DNA from: Dermanyssus gallinae
Lineage: Eukaryota > Arthropoda > Arachnida > Mesostigmata > Dermanyssidae
DNA length: 64,000 nt
Assembly (NCBI GenBank): GCA_003439945.1
Contig: QVRM01002165.1
Location: 43,501-107,500 of the forward strand
Direction: 5' to 3'
Shown: positions 1 through 11,121 of the stretch, piece by piece
Layout of the letters: each line of letters begins with the position of its first letter
How positions within the stretch are numbered: position 1 is the stretch's first letter
Position numbers and translations under genes: made by a program
The notes under the pieces: generated by a model
Seen by the model: the letters and a program-made list of their open reading frames with translations, nothing else
What the model was told of the DNA's origin: nothing
Databases searched by the model: none

Positions 1-1100
1 CGTTAAGCATAATTCTCTCTCTCTCTCGTGCAATGACAATTTCTGTTCGTACAAACAAAAAACGAACACAAGTGTACATTTCAGCGCTTACAAGCAGGGC
101 GCTTTGGGGTTCCGTCAGATGCACTGGTACGCGAAGAACATTTACAAAGCATTTACGGCAGCAACGGTCAAATTCTCGGAATTTCAGACGGCACACGGTT
201 TCTGGAGACGATGTTTTCTGCAAAGAGTACGCCGTTATGTTTTGTTAAAGATCCTGTCACAACGATAACGACTGTTATTATTATTATTATTATTATTATT
301 ATCAGCCAAAGAGTTTGCTATGCTTTGGCATATTAACATATTACATGAAGTGGTACATTGCACTGTGCATTCAGGCAACAATTCCATTCATCTGGTACAC
401 CAAACAACTACTCTATCTCGTCGCAGCGATCAAATAGGTGCAATTTGTTGCAAGCAAAATATTAACAGAACGGTAAACATCGATTCTGACTCTGATCTCA
501 GCCAGCATTTCGGACGCCGCACTCCAATAGTAGCTGACGTTAAACAAACGCTAGTTTGAATAGCAAACCTACCGCGGAAGTGTAATGAGTACTACCAGTG
601 GAAAGGTGTGCCTAACTCCGTGAGTAAAAAAGTGTACCGAATTCCGTGATCGGCCAACAAAAAGGCAAGTTTTAATCAAAATACTGCGTCTTTCATAGAG
701 AACTTGAAACGCTAACAGCTCAAATGTCGGCACATAAGTAGACTGACTGTTGTATGTATCTATAAAGCGGCATGTAAAGTGTAAATAATGTCCCCTTTTT
801 GACAAAATAAAGGTGCCTTTAAATTAAATTGAAGTTTTTGATGCAGAAATGCAGAGACCGTGAGAAATGGAGGGAGAGTGAGACTAAACAAATATTGCTG
901 AAGGCCAATTTCAACGCTATAGTTAAATATTTCATTGCCTAACAAGTGTTTTAATGGTGATATTTGCAAGTGAGGATATTTACTCGGAAATCTTGTGTTT
1001 TTGGGCGCAATATGGGATCAGCTGACGGCTCAGTATTGAAAGCCGATCAATTATACAAGCAAGTTTAATTGAAAAATACACTATACCTAAAAAAGGGGGA
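1..1100. other. Unassigned intergenic sequence with short microsatellites
   Basis: I recognise no gene or element here. The stretch holds a short CT run near position 13 and a TTA/ATT trinucleotide run at about 268-302. The open frames in it are short and match no domain that I know. Confidence 0.5.
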
Positions 1101-1826
1101 GCAAGCCACTAGGCCTGCAAAGTGTTTTTAGGCATGAATTCCCGGTCTCGATAAATATATGAAACGAACAAGGACAAGAGGTCGGGGAAACCCCCTAATG
1201 CCAACCTAACTGGCTAAACCACCAGCCAGAACCAACTCGAAGCCCGACTTATGGAATTGGAGAGCAAAAAGTATGGAAATAGAGAGAGCCGTCAGCGGAA
1301 AAACGATCAGCCAGGCCAGAAGAGGCAGTAAGAAAATAAAACAAAAGGAAAGCGAAGCGAAGCCCTCGAGGTGCAAGATAGCACAGAAGCAACACTATGG
1401 GGTAGCAAGGAGCAAGATAAGCTCCTAAACGCAAAATAAAATCTCGTAGAAGGGATTATTCCATTAAGTGCAAAAGAGAGTGTAAAGAATGCAATAAAGG
1501 CTCTTGAAGTCTGCCTGACAGCACTCCAAAATATAAGGTTCTCCACTAGGAGCGACAAGGGCGAGAACCTGGATAAGCTACAAGTGGAGTTAAGTGAAAA
1601 ACAACAACAACAACAACAACAAATTGCTAAAAGAGCAACTGTCTGGATAAGAAGAACTTAATAAACATCTGCAAGAGCACACAAAGCAGCTTGAATAAGC
1701 TGTAAGACGGCGACATACTGCTGAAAAATAAAACAGGCCGAGCAGGAAGAGAAATCTCAAAAAATCTGGGAGAATCTTGCGAAAGCAGAACACTCGGAGC
1801 AAGTGGGAAATGAGCGGGTCAAATAA

Positions 1827-2084
1827 TTGCGGAGACTTACCGGCATACGCGGCTTGTATATTGCCTATACCAGCATCTTAGGCAATAGGGAAGTAAAAGC
1901 ACTCCTGCTCCAGAAGAAGAACACTAAGGACGCAGACGTAATCAAGCGACTGACCCAGTTCGTCTCAAAATTGGCTGGGCTGGGAGTGGGCAAAGTTGGC
2001 ATGCTAACGATCCGCCGAGGAAAAATTTATCTAGATGAACCGGCTGCCACAGGGAACGTGGCGACACGCCTAACGCAAACGTAA
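1827..2084 (+). pseudogene. ORF1 (gag-like) fragment of R1-like element
   Basis: This is an 85-codon open stretch inside the R1-like 5' half, rich in Lys/Arg with a heptad-like C-terminal part. It carries no zinc knuckle. The knuckle region expected just upstream of the endonuclease (about 2,750-2,990) is too degraded to read. In retrotransposons of this type ORF1 binds RNA and forms the particle. This copy cannot make a full product because stops flank it in the same frame. I assign it by position rather than by a diagnostic motif. Confidence 0.4.
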
Positions 2085-2997
2085 ATAGTAGATAAAATTG
2101 AGGAAATAGAAAACTCTAAAGCCATCATTGAAATAATAGGGACAATAATGGAAAACAAAAATGGCAACGCAATGAGCGGTGGATGAAAGATCGACAAAGG
2201 CAGAAGAAGAGGTCCTGCAGCGCCCCTCTTCTTCATTACAGATGGAGTATATGTGTACTACCCCGAGCAGACCAGAAAGACAGCGGAATAATGGTTGCTG
2301 AAATTAGAAGTCGAAACTAATGTCTGCACTAAAAGAAAGGTTCTCTGCGCAGAAAAACAAAAAGGAGCCAAGATCGAGTCTATCTTTATTAGTACGATGA
2401 ACAACATAACGAGGCAGACTGGTAGAGTCTCTTTCAAGTAGATAGACGACACGAGCCGGTAACACAGTGAGAAATATGGTGCATCTTCGCGGTGGCAGCA
2501 TAAATATGCTATACAGGGAAAACCACAAGGAAGTAGCGACAAGTTTCCCAAAAACTATCAAGGAGAAAACGACACTCGAAGTCACGGAGTCACAACCAAT
2601 TGCCAAAACACGAATTCTAGACTTTAACAAGAACATCAAGACGAAAGATATCAAACGGATTTCCCAAATAAAAACGAGAGCTAAGCGGCACAGAGAAGGT
2701 CACAATTGAAGAGCTAAAGAAAAATACAATGGGCAAATAGGGGGGCTACCATACAACTGGAAAAATCTAAAGCCAAAGCGCCTGCTGACTAAGCAAAGTC
2801 TGATAGTGGGGCGAGCCACCTGTTGAGTGGATAACCCCAGAAATTACCAACGACTAAACGCAGACCAAAACGATCATAAATGCCGCTATTACCAATGACG
2901 CCCAAGCATACAAAAAACACAGGCGAACGACGGGTTTCTGCCACACAAACACAACGATTAAAGACAGGCGGGAAAGTCACGAGCAATAGCAACAAGA

Positions 2998-3600
2998 TGA
3001 CGAAACTCAAATGTATACAGATTAACTTGGGTCGGTCAAAAGGGACCTAATCGATGCTGGATGCGCAGAAGCAGAAACAAAAATGTGCAGCTACTGTTAG
3101 TTAGCAAACCGAATAATAGATGGCTTTCAAGTGGTCAAGCTGTGTTAGATCCACGAGACCACTCATGGCACATGGGCTAGGAAAGGGTTGGACTTGGGCA
3201 AAACTGGACCAAGGGCCGACTATGTTTAACTGCTATATATCGCCAAATACAAGAAGACACAAAATAAAGCCATTTCTAATTCTGTTGGAGGAGAGTTCAA
3301 CGCGGCAGCAGTAGAATGAGGGAGCAGTCGATGGAACGGCAGAAGTAGAGATCTATCAGGGTGGCTAGCTCAAGTGGACATGACGCTATTCAACGATGGC
3401 CTTCGACCCACGTTCGAACGAAGACAGCATGGCGCGCCGACAAAATGGACCTCAAAAGGCTCCCTCGGAAGTAGGCACTAGGGGCCAACATCTACTTGAA
3501 GAAAGTACTGAGGTTCTACCTGATAGGCTATCAGACCTCTTGATACGACGAAGAGATGTCATGGTGGCAAAACATGATCATATACAGGAATAATTATAAA
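2998..3600 (+). pseudogene. AP-endonuclease (EN) domain remnant of R1-like ORF2
   Basis: The frame opens at an ATG at 2,998 with MTKLKCIQINLGRSKG. That is the usual opening of R1-type ORF2, where a Q-I-N-L-x-R/H-S-K-like strand starts the exonuclease/endonuclease fold. Further EN pieces appear in shifted frames: a CYISPNT segment near 3,225-3,250 and a segment reading WLAQVDMTLFNDGL with FER shortly after, at about 3,365-3,430. At least two frame changes and several stops interrupt it. The domain would nick target DNA to prime reverse transcription, but this copy is dead. Confidence 0.6.
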
Positions 3601-3610
3601 CGAGACGCAT

Positions 3611-4020
3611 ATGAAAACCTCCACTTTTAGCGAAGTAAAACGAATGTAGTTCCGATAAAGATGGCTGTAACGTATATTTTAATAAAAAATGTACTAGTGG
3701 AGTAACAGCAGTGGCTCGATCCAATTGCTATTACCGTTTCAAGAAGGCAAAGCTTAGTTGCGACAGCCGTTGAGCATCCAAAAGGTCTCCTCCCTTTGGT
3801 CGCAGCACGGGCCCGAGCGCTGCCTTCTTCCTACCTAGATGCAAGCTTGCCTGCATACTAATTAGGTTCGCTTTCCTGCTCGTCGACCACGAACGACAAG
3901 TCATCACCGTTCGTCATCATCATCTCTAGCAACAGCCGAGGACAGAGGAAAAACTGCATCCTTGCATTTTTCTCCACCTGCCCGTCATATTCAGCCGCGA
4001 CATCAGTGGCCACCCACCGC
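3611..4020. other. No recognisable feature
   Basis: I see no domain-bearing frame or terminal repeat between the end of the R1-like relic and the duplicated (TA)n unit. A minus-strand open frame (4,085-3,858) has no recognisable motif. Confidence 0.4.
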
Positions 4021-4021
4021 G

Positions 4022-4605
<584 letters not shown>

Positions 4606-4629
4606 TTTGCCTGTTACGGCATCGCTGCA

Positions 4630-4716
4630 ACTCTTGCAGTTGCATATTCAACTGCGGCCTTGCAGTTGCATACTTAATTTGCGGCCTTGCAGTTGCGTGT
4701 GCAACGTGTGAGGCCA
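4630..4716. repeat. Short tandem repeat, about 27-bp unit x3
   Basis: The motif cttgcagttgcat recurs three times at roughly 27-bp spacing, each time followed by a variant of the linker with tgcggc. The third copy has drifted. It is a small minisatellite directly beside the duplicated (TA)n unit. Confidence 0.7.
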
Positions 4717-4719
4717 CTT

Positions 4720-6050
4720 ACTATGCAATATGATCATGCAAGCGCTGGGCTAATTTGCAAAAACCCAAACAGTAATGCTCAATTTTCTCTATACAGATCT
4801 TTTTGTTTGCAAGTCTAGTAAAAGTAACTCTATGGTCCTTCATGGTTCTGCTTAAGAAATCAGTAACGGCTGTATGAGGTACTTAACGTCTGCCCAAACA
4901 TACATAGATGAACCTTTACGTCCAGACAAATAAAGCATTTAAAATGCTCATATATCAATGAGCGAAGTAGCTAATAGTACAGGAATTTGATTTGCTAGGT
5001 TCTAACCAGCACCAGCTGTACTGAAGCTACTACAAATTGAGACAAACCGTCTCAATCGGCAGCATGCTCAAAGTGATGTCACCAGACTCGTGTATTAGTG
5101 CTGGCCAAGCCCAACTCCTGACCTCTCTGCAAAGCGTCTTGATCGATAACACTAGCGAGCCAGCAAAAATAGTGCGTTGAATTCAGGATCAACTCGATAC
5201 ACACAGATCGAACCACTATATGCCAGCTAACAACTTATAAGTCTTCCCTGTATAAACGTAGACTTATTTACTGCAGCATTAGTCTTGGCTTGTCGGCAGT
5301 CTAGACCATTATCAGACTCAGTCTAAAGTCCTCCATATAAATATATGGAGGAATATAGCAGGGTAATATACAACCATTATAGGCTCCGTCTTACAAAGCA
5401 ATGCAAAAGCAGTTCTGTAGACGTTAAGTGTTGGTTGAGGGTCGTCAGCCCGAAGAGTTTATTATACCAAAGGTCTGGCAGAAACAACCAGCAGTAACGG
5501 CATTCGAACTTGCGATATTTGCTCTGTCGTTCATAGTTGTCATGTCAACGTGTCGCCCTGTTTTCAATGACGCGTTAGTGACCAGAACCACCGCCGGCGC
5601 AACTGTACAGGCGTACTCGTCAGCGCCCTCTGATTGAATTGACGTATTATTTATTATTCGTTTGACGTGTACACCTAATTATGCATGTCACTTTTTTATA
5701 TCAGGAGCGCTTTTTCCACAGAGCTTGTGGCAGCATTGCCGCTGACACTCTCAGTACTCTATGTAGTTTATCATTTATTCTCAATAAGCATCGCTGAAAG
5801 TACATTATGTAAATAACAGGGGCCGAACTGGCGATGCCCCGGTAGATAACAACCATGGCTAGCGTATTAGGCCCTATGACCACGCGGCTGCTATATATAT
5901 ATATATATATATCGACGGATAACCAGGCTCGGTGTTACCTAGGGGAATCACCACAAAATTAAAATAATTCACAAGTATTACGGTTGTAGAGTAAATAAAT
6001 AAATCAAAATACTTCCCAGTTAATCTAGTTGTTCGTATATACAGGTAGTT
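4720..6050. other. No recognisable gene
   Basis: The open frames here (for example 5,428-5,637 on the plus strand) are short and motif-free. A stretch near 5,640-5,695 resembles one near 51,200-51,250 (shared taatta, acctaatta and cacat words around a TTATT run), which suggests an unidentified interspersed repeat. A short (TA)n run lies at 5,893-5,912. Confidence 0.35.
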
Positions 6051-7045
6051 CGCAGGTAGGTCGCAGGAGCACCGAGGATGAACTACGTTCAGGACGCCCA
6101 AAAACGGATGAGGAAGCATGGAAAAAGTGCGGAAAATCTTGCCGCAGATAAGCGAGTGAACATTAGGGAGATAGCGGAGGCCTTGGGGATCAGTTTGGGT
6201 AGTGTGCATTTCATCCTGCACGAGAACTTGAAGATGAAAAAGCTCAGAGAAAAATGGGTGCCGCATTTGCTCAACCAAGGCTAAAAAGACGCGCGTGTTT
6301 CCGCTTCACAGCGAAATTTGGCCAAGATGTCGAAAAATCCGTCGGATTTTTGGCGCAGATTCGTGACCGTCGATGAAAGCTGGGTCCATCACTACACTCC
6401 CGAGACCCAAGCAGCATCTCGCCAATGGTGTGCACCTAATGAAGAACCTCCGAAGAGGGTGCGAACAACGGCATCGGCCGGAAAGATGATGGCTACGGTT
6501 TTTTGGGACCAACGTGGAATAATTCTGGTCGACTACCTTGAGAGCGGTAAAACGATCACGGGAGAATATTATGCAAGACTATTGGACGGCCTGAAGCAAG
6601 AACTCATCCTGAAACGGCCCGCTTTGCAGAAGAAGGTTGTCCTGTTTCACCAGGACAATGCTCTTGCACACAAGTCGCGGCAAGCATCGGCAAAACTGGC
6701 CCAACTGAGGTTCAAACTTATTGAACAACCTTCCTATTCCCCAGACCTGCCCCCCCCCCTGATTATTTCCTGTTCTGACATTTGAAAAATAGTCTCGGTG
6801 GAAAGCGTTTTTCCAGCAATGAAGAGGTAAAGGCTGCTGTCAATGCCTATTTTCAGTCTAAAGACGCGGAATTCTACTCAAGAGGTATAAATGCTCTGAA
6901 ATTTCGGTGGGAAAAGTATATTGAGCTTCTCGAGGAGTATATCAAATACGAAAAAATTAAAAACAAGATTTGGAAAAGTTTTTATTTTAAGAACTTGTTG
7001 AACTACGGTACACCAGTTTTCGATGCGACCCACTTGGCCTGAGCC
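6050..7045 (+). mobile_element. Mariner-family transposon, pseudogenised
   Basis: This is a Tc1/mariner-superfamily element of the mariner (DD34D) type. The transposase is recognisable over most of its length, but I find no intact terminal inverted repeats. A short N-terminal piece near 6,065-6,160 reads STEDELRSGRPKTDEE, a typical mariner linker. The frame then changes, and the element continues through a helix-turn-helix and catalytic domain. The same family appears in the opposite orientation at 18.1-18.96 kb. Both copies were inserted long ago, as shown by their frameshifts. Confidence 0.85.
6078..7042 (+). pseudogene. Mariner transposase pseudogene (DD34D)
   Basis: The remnant reads in three shifted frames. 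The first gives a HTH with IREIAEALGISLGSVHFIL and the linker WVPHLL (6,078-6,284). The second has the first catalytic Asp in TVDESWVHHY and the second in FHQDNALAHKS (6,318-6,785). After a run of C near 6,750-6,758 the third frame (6,782-7,042) carries the C-terminal part with SLGGKRFSSNEEV. The third catalytic Asp, expected in PDLAPSDYF, falls exactly at the slipped poly-C run (PDLPPPLIIS). The protein is not functional. In life it would cut and paste the element at TA dinucleotides. Confidence 0.85.
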
Positions 7046-7589
7046 GTAGCTCGAAGTCTCCGAGCTTGCATCCGTGTCCCGTTTTATAATACATATTATA
7101 AAACTTTTATTTAATTGAGCATACTCTTAGTAGACTTCAAGGTGATATGGCCTGTTTATAATTGCCTTAACACGCTTGTTCATCAAATGCTCTAATGCTA
7201 CCACATTACGCCAGCTTAGTTCCATGGTCCCTGGCATCACCCAATCAGCGTTAGTGTGAATTGCCATGAGACGATTAGACAGGGTAGAGACAAAGTCAGC
7301 TGATTCGTTTGGGGCACTCAGCAAAAACCTTTGTTCAGTCACACCAGCGCGGCAAGCTACATAAAGTAACCAGCCTGGTTAACCTGTATATATGTATATG
7401 ACAGCAACGGTTGTTCCTTAAATATGTAATTATTTAATTCGCAAATAATTTACATTAACGAGGTGTTTAACATATACATGTATATATTTAAAGCAACGAT
7501 ATTTTTTCTTAAGGCTCCTTAGCATCCATCCCACTAGGCGAGACAATGCAAGCAGTTTGTCACATAATTTTTAGCGCATTCTTGTGAGC
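7046..7589. other. Unassigned; minus-strand open frame without a known domain
   Basis: A 71-codon minus-strand frame (7,342-7,127) begins TEQRFLLSAPNESADFVSTL. The ESxxxFVSxL pattern is weakly reminiscent of LTR-element Gag, but it is too short and isolated to call. I see nothing else. Confidence 0.25.
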
Positions 7590-8290
7590 AGAGCCGGTAA
7601 CGGCATTTGTCTCCCGCCCGGCAAATCGGTGATCCACCGGTGTGATGTATCAGGTCGTAATATCCGTGTAAACTCTTTCCCATAATTGGGGTCTCCAAAT
7701 TCACTACAAGGGAACGTCATTTACTGCACACATGGAGGACAGTGTTAATTTGGCACTTGCAGATCTCTACGGAAGGGTCGGAGATACTGTCTGTCGGTAC
7801 GGCAGTGGGCTTGTTTATGCTATAGAATCTGCTAATGTTGGCGTATAGTTTAGACAGAGCGTGGCAACACCTATCTCAAGCGAATTTTAATTTGCCTAAA
7901 AAAAGTGCTTCACATTATACATGAAGCCATTTGCCTTTCAACCAGAGCGAGAAGCCGCTTCGTGTATGTATTGTAGGACTGTGCGCCGACAGTGGAGATT
8001 CTTCGGCTTAGGCTGCGTATGCCCGTGAGGGAGCCACTTAACCAATTCTTGGGAGACTGGCGACGCAAAGCCACGGAGGCAGCGATAGAGGTAAGAACGC
8101 TCGATGTCTTTAAGTTTCCTTGGTTGTGGGTCGGGATGGCCTATGATGACAGACATCTCTATACCAGGTATATCGTACACGAGTTCCATCATCTCGTATG
8201 CTCCCCTAGGGAGTTTCATGAAAACTATAGTACTTCTATCTTGTACATACTCTATTTGAGTGAAATAATTATGATTGAAACTTTCGCATC
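7590..8290 (+). mobile_element. Family A non-LTR retrotransposon, 3' fragment
   Basis: This is a 5'-truncated, decayed copy of the element best seen at 33.1-35.4 kb. Its C-terminal coding part (7,992-8,230) reads IEVRTLDVFKFPWLW and then RYIVHEFHHLVCS. The full copy has REVGGLDVFNALHLW and RYIVHGYHYLVCS at the same place. The nucleotide match continues through the 3'UTR, which ends in the conserved block atttgagtgaaataatta near 8,253-8,270. Earlier parts (7,600-7,980) match the full copy with frame changes. It has no (TA)n tail. Confidence 0.8.
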
Positions 8291-9670
8291 TCGTCGAAAT
8301 GCAGTTTCCTCCGAAGAAAGGCTTTCACTAGAAGTACATTGTTCACTTGTTTAAACAAAGGTTCTGGCACTAGTCCTAAAGCGCCAGTTAATGTCTAGAA
8401 ATTCCACAGCAGTATCTACGCTACTAGCGTCACGCAGTTCCCGCAACGGTTAAAGAAGTCATTGCTGAGCCGCTAAACCTTACTTATCGGTAATCTCTTC
8501 GCCGGAGTTCCCATCCATGGAAATCCCACGCCACTCGGCTAAAGGACGCGTTCGAAACCAATTTCAAAGACATCTTCAATGCTAGCAACACGGAAAACGG
8601 AATCTACCCTAGAAACCCAACATCTATAAACAGCACGCACTCCGACTTGCGTTCCGCCTAGCCAATCACCCATCTGAACTACCGACGTTGATCGCTTAAA
8701 ACCTCTACACAGAGCGTCTTCATGGCTAACACACGGCGTTCACAGAGTCCAGTAAGTTCACCCATATTTATGTGTGCATTTACCGTTTGTAGTGGCTGTC
8801 GCATTTTTTTTCAGCTACCGGTGCGTTGCCTTGCACTTCCTTCGACGATTGTCGGCTCAGGGGGACAGTCTGCCATGGCCTCTGCCATCTTTTGTTCCGG
8901 GCTGTCGGCAAGCTTCCGTTTCTTTGTGGCCAAGGTGAAAACGCGGCCATCATAACACTCACTCCATCGTCGCTGGTTGCTGCTGTCCAGCAGAAGCGGG
9001 ACTGCCGTCAGGTGACCTCAGGTTTCCACGACGCTTGTTTACGTTTAGCGGCAACAGCAATGACGGACCGCTGACGTCGCTGCCACTGTTGCTATTGGCG
9101 TTGCGGCTGCAACGCCGTATTTTTTTTGTGGAGTTTTTGGTTAGAGCAGCTTCGTGCTTTGATCTGGCTGTCACATCTCTCAGTGAGACGAGATTCGAGC
9201 TGGGAGAGGTCCATACTCAGCCCTGCCGCACGAATCGCATCGGCGGCGGCGGTGGCAGCCGATCAAGGCGCAACAAAATCGCCACTCATCTCTCTCATCG
9301 GCACTGAGGGCACCCTCAACCGGTGGACATTCAGGCCACGGAGAAGCCGTTGCAGGGCCTCAATCGAAGCTCGGTGATACACATGATTCAAATGAGCAGT
9401 GCCCACTACACAAAACGAGTGCACTGGTTCCAGTTCTACGATCTCGTTATTGTGGGGCTGCATACGAAGCACTGTGCGCTACTGAGCGCACCGTGGAATT
9501 AATCTTGGACTATTATAGAGTGCTTTCAAATTACGATGACTATGAATAACTACGTTTCTCTTTCAGGAGTGCGTATATTAATAACAATTCATATATGTCC
9601 ATGATACTTGTACCACACACCATTTTATGTGACAATAAAGGCGATTTTATGTTATGTTAAGTTGTCGAAA
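8291..9670. other. GC-richer unassigned region
   Basis: Open frames occur on both strands, but none has a recognisable domain. A possible short intron (donor CCA|GTAAGT at about 8,752; acceptor TTTTTTTTCAG at about 8,812) joins two plus-strand open stretches. Because neither side matches a known protein, I do not call a gene. The ATG-bearing frames at 8,722-9,377 overlap each other in conflicting frames. Confidence 0.3.
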
Positions 9671-9676
9671 TTCTAG

Positions 9677-9952
9677 ATGCTTCGTGAGTTATACGTTGGT
9701 ATTTTCGATAGGCGGCACCACATTAAACTAGAGCAAGAGGGTACACTGGGAAAACATGAAAAACTGTGGCACGCACATCACTTTTTTTATGGTAAGAGTG
9801 CTAAAAAAATAGTTGAAACAAAAAATAGCATTTGTTTGCGAGACGTAGTCATTCGGACTATGCAAGACCGCATAGTCCGAATGAATTATCTTGCAAAAAA
9901 TTGCCATAGAGCTAAAGGCCCAATTGACAGCTATTTGCGCCTACTGGATTAA
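9677..9952 (+). CDS. Small unassigned ORF containing a perfect hairpin
   Basis: This is a 91-codon ATG frame encoding a basic, motif-free peptide. I cannot assign it. Its distinctive feature is a perfect 14-bp inverted repeat (9,850-9,863 and 9,870-9,883) with a 6-nt loop, which makes the peptide carry reverse-complement-derived segments. It may be a chance frame across a DNA hairpin rather than a gene. Confidence 0.2.
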   Translation: MLRELYVGIFDRRHHIKLEQEGTLGKHEKLWHAHHFFYGKSAKKIVETKNSICLRDVVIRTMQDRIVRMNYLAKNCHRAKGPIDSYLRLLD

Positions 9953-10940
9953 AAACTAACTTCTAGTGAACGCTGGGCGCAGCAAGGCTTGTTCAGAGTA
10001 GTAAAATACTCTATAAGAATAAAAATATCGTGGCCAAAGAAAACAACGTCACGACTCTGAGAAAATGCGGACAGTAACTTGTAAAGGCGCCTATGAATAG
10101 AAGGCCTAGAAAAAGAACCGATATTCTACAAGAATATGTAATTGATTTAAAATAAATTTGAATTGGCTGAATCTAATTTATGGCCTCGTAGCTTCGTCGT
10201 TTCCTCTTTGGCCGTGTTCCTTGACGTTCCAGGTAAGGCCGCAGGTCTCAAAGTAGTGTACGGCTTCCGTCCGTATGTAAAGGACGAGAACGTGCTTAAA
10301 TAAATTCACCTTTTCGACTTCCGACGTAGTACATGACGTTATTCTATTTAGTGAAAGCACATTGTCCGACGTCTGCTTATTCACTTCTGAAAGTCAATCT
10401 AAATGCAAAATAACTGAGTCCCCACTCTCAGTTTACGCGTCGTCTGATTGACTTATTGGTCTCCCCGACTGGGACTCATTCGTGTTGTTGCGACTACAAC
10501 GAATCCACTGCATACAACAATGACGATAGTGCAACAGAAAAATTTATACAAAGATGAAAAATTTTACCCATATATATATATATATATATCTTTGAAAATG
10601 TGGTTTAAGTGTTGTCGAGTTGGATGTTCTTATTTAAGTAAAGTGAACAATCAGGTAGTAATTCAAGCTAACTGATCCAATATATTGTTATCTCAGGCTA
10701 AATAAGTTATATTTGGTAATTATTATAGCGATTTTACGTTTTAGCAGAATTATATACGGATAGAAATCATCGCCTAGCAATAAATGGAGAGATAGCCAAT
10801 TTATTCGGCCACTTATCGTATCTTGGTGCTAGAATAATCCCCAGGTACTCCGTGTGGCAGCACACGGTTTTCCCACAATCAAATCATACCTAACTCTGAG
10901 CGATCTAACCTAAATATTTTACACAGGCTGAAAACCTGCT
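9953..10940. other. No recognisable feature apart from a short (TA)n
   Basis: This is AT-rich sequence with short frames only. A (TA)n run of about 20 bases sits at 10,570-10,590. I see no domain, terminal repeat or tRNA box. Confidence 0.4.
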
Positions 10941-10954
10941 ATTATACGTGTGTG

Positions 10955-10955
<1 letters not shown>

Positions 10956-10990
<35 letters not shown>

Positions 10991-11052
10991 AGGACGCTAT
11001 CACACATGGATATGTCTTGGAAATGTACGTAGCGTCCTTATTATTCCGAGCC

Positions 11053-11118
<66 letters not shown>
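10956..11118. repeat. Two (TA)n arrays flanking a short hairpin element
   Basis: (TA)n runs at 10,956-10,985 and about 11,056-11,118 enclose a 58-bp segment with perfect 13-bp inverted arms (10,986-10,998 and 11,031-11,043, arm taataaggacgct). The inner part can extend the stem through acat/atgt. It resembles a miniature inverted-repeat insertion into a TA array or a local foldback. Confidence 0.6.

Positions 11119-11119
<1 letters not shown>

Positions 11120-11121
<2 letters not shown>

Larger units (their letters stand above)
1100..3610 (+). mobile_element. R1-like non-LTR retrotransposon, decayed 5' half (ORF1 plus endonuclease)
   Basis: This looks like the 5' half of an R1-clade retrotransposon, an element that copies itself through RNA by target-primed reverse transcription. 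Lysine- and glutamine-rich, coiled-coil-like sequence at about 1,440-1,800 is followed by an ORF1-like stretch (1,827-2,980) broken by many stops and frame changes. A recognisable AP-endonuclease start follows at 2,998. No reverse transcriptase follows in place, because the element stops near 3.6 kb. An R1-type RT tail lies separately at 22.77-23.86 kb. The assignment rests on the endonuclease opening and the order of parts. ORF1 alone would not identify the clade. Confidence 0.6.

Noticed and set aside
7127..7342. Possible LTR-retrotransposon Gag fragment (minus)
   Set aside because: Only a short ESxxxFVSxL-like pattern is seen. No knuckles, protease, integrase or LTRs are nearby.
8722..8955. 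Possible two-exon host gene with a 60-bp intron at about 8,752-8,812
   Set aside because: The splice signals look good, but the joined peptide has no recognisable domain and competing frames overlap. One splice-like pair is expected by chance.
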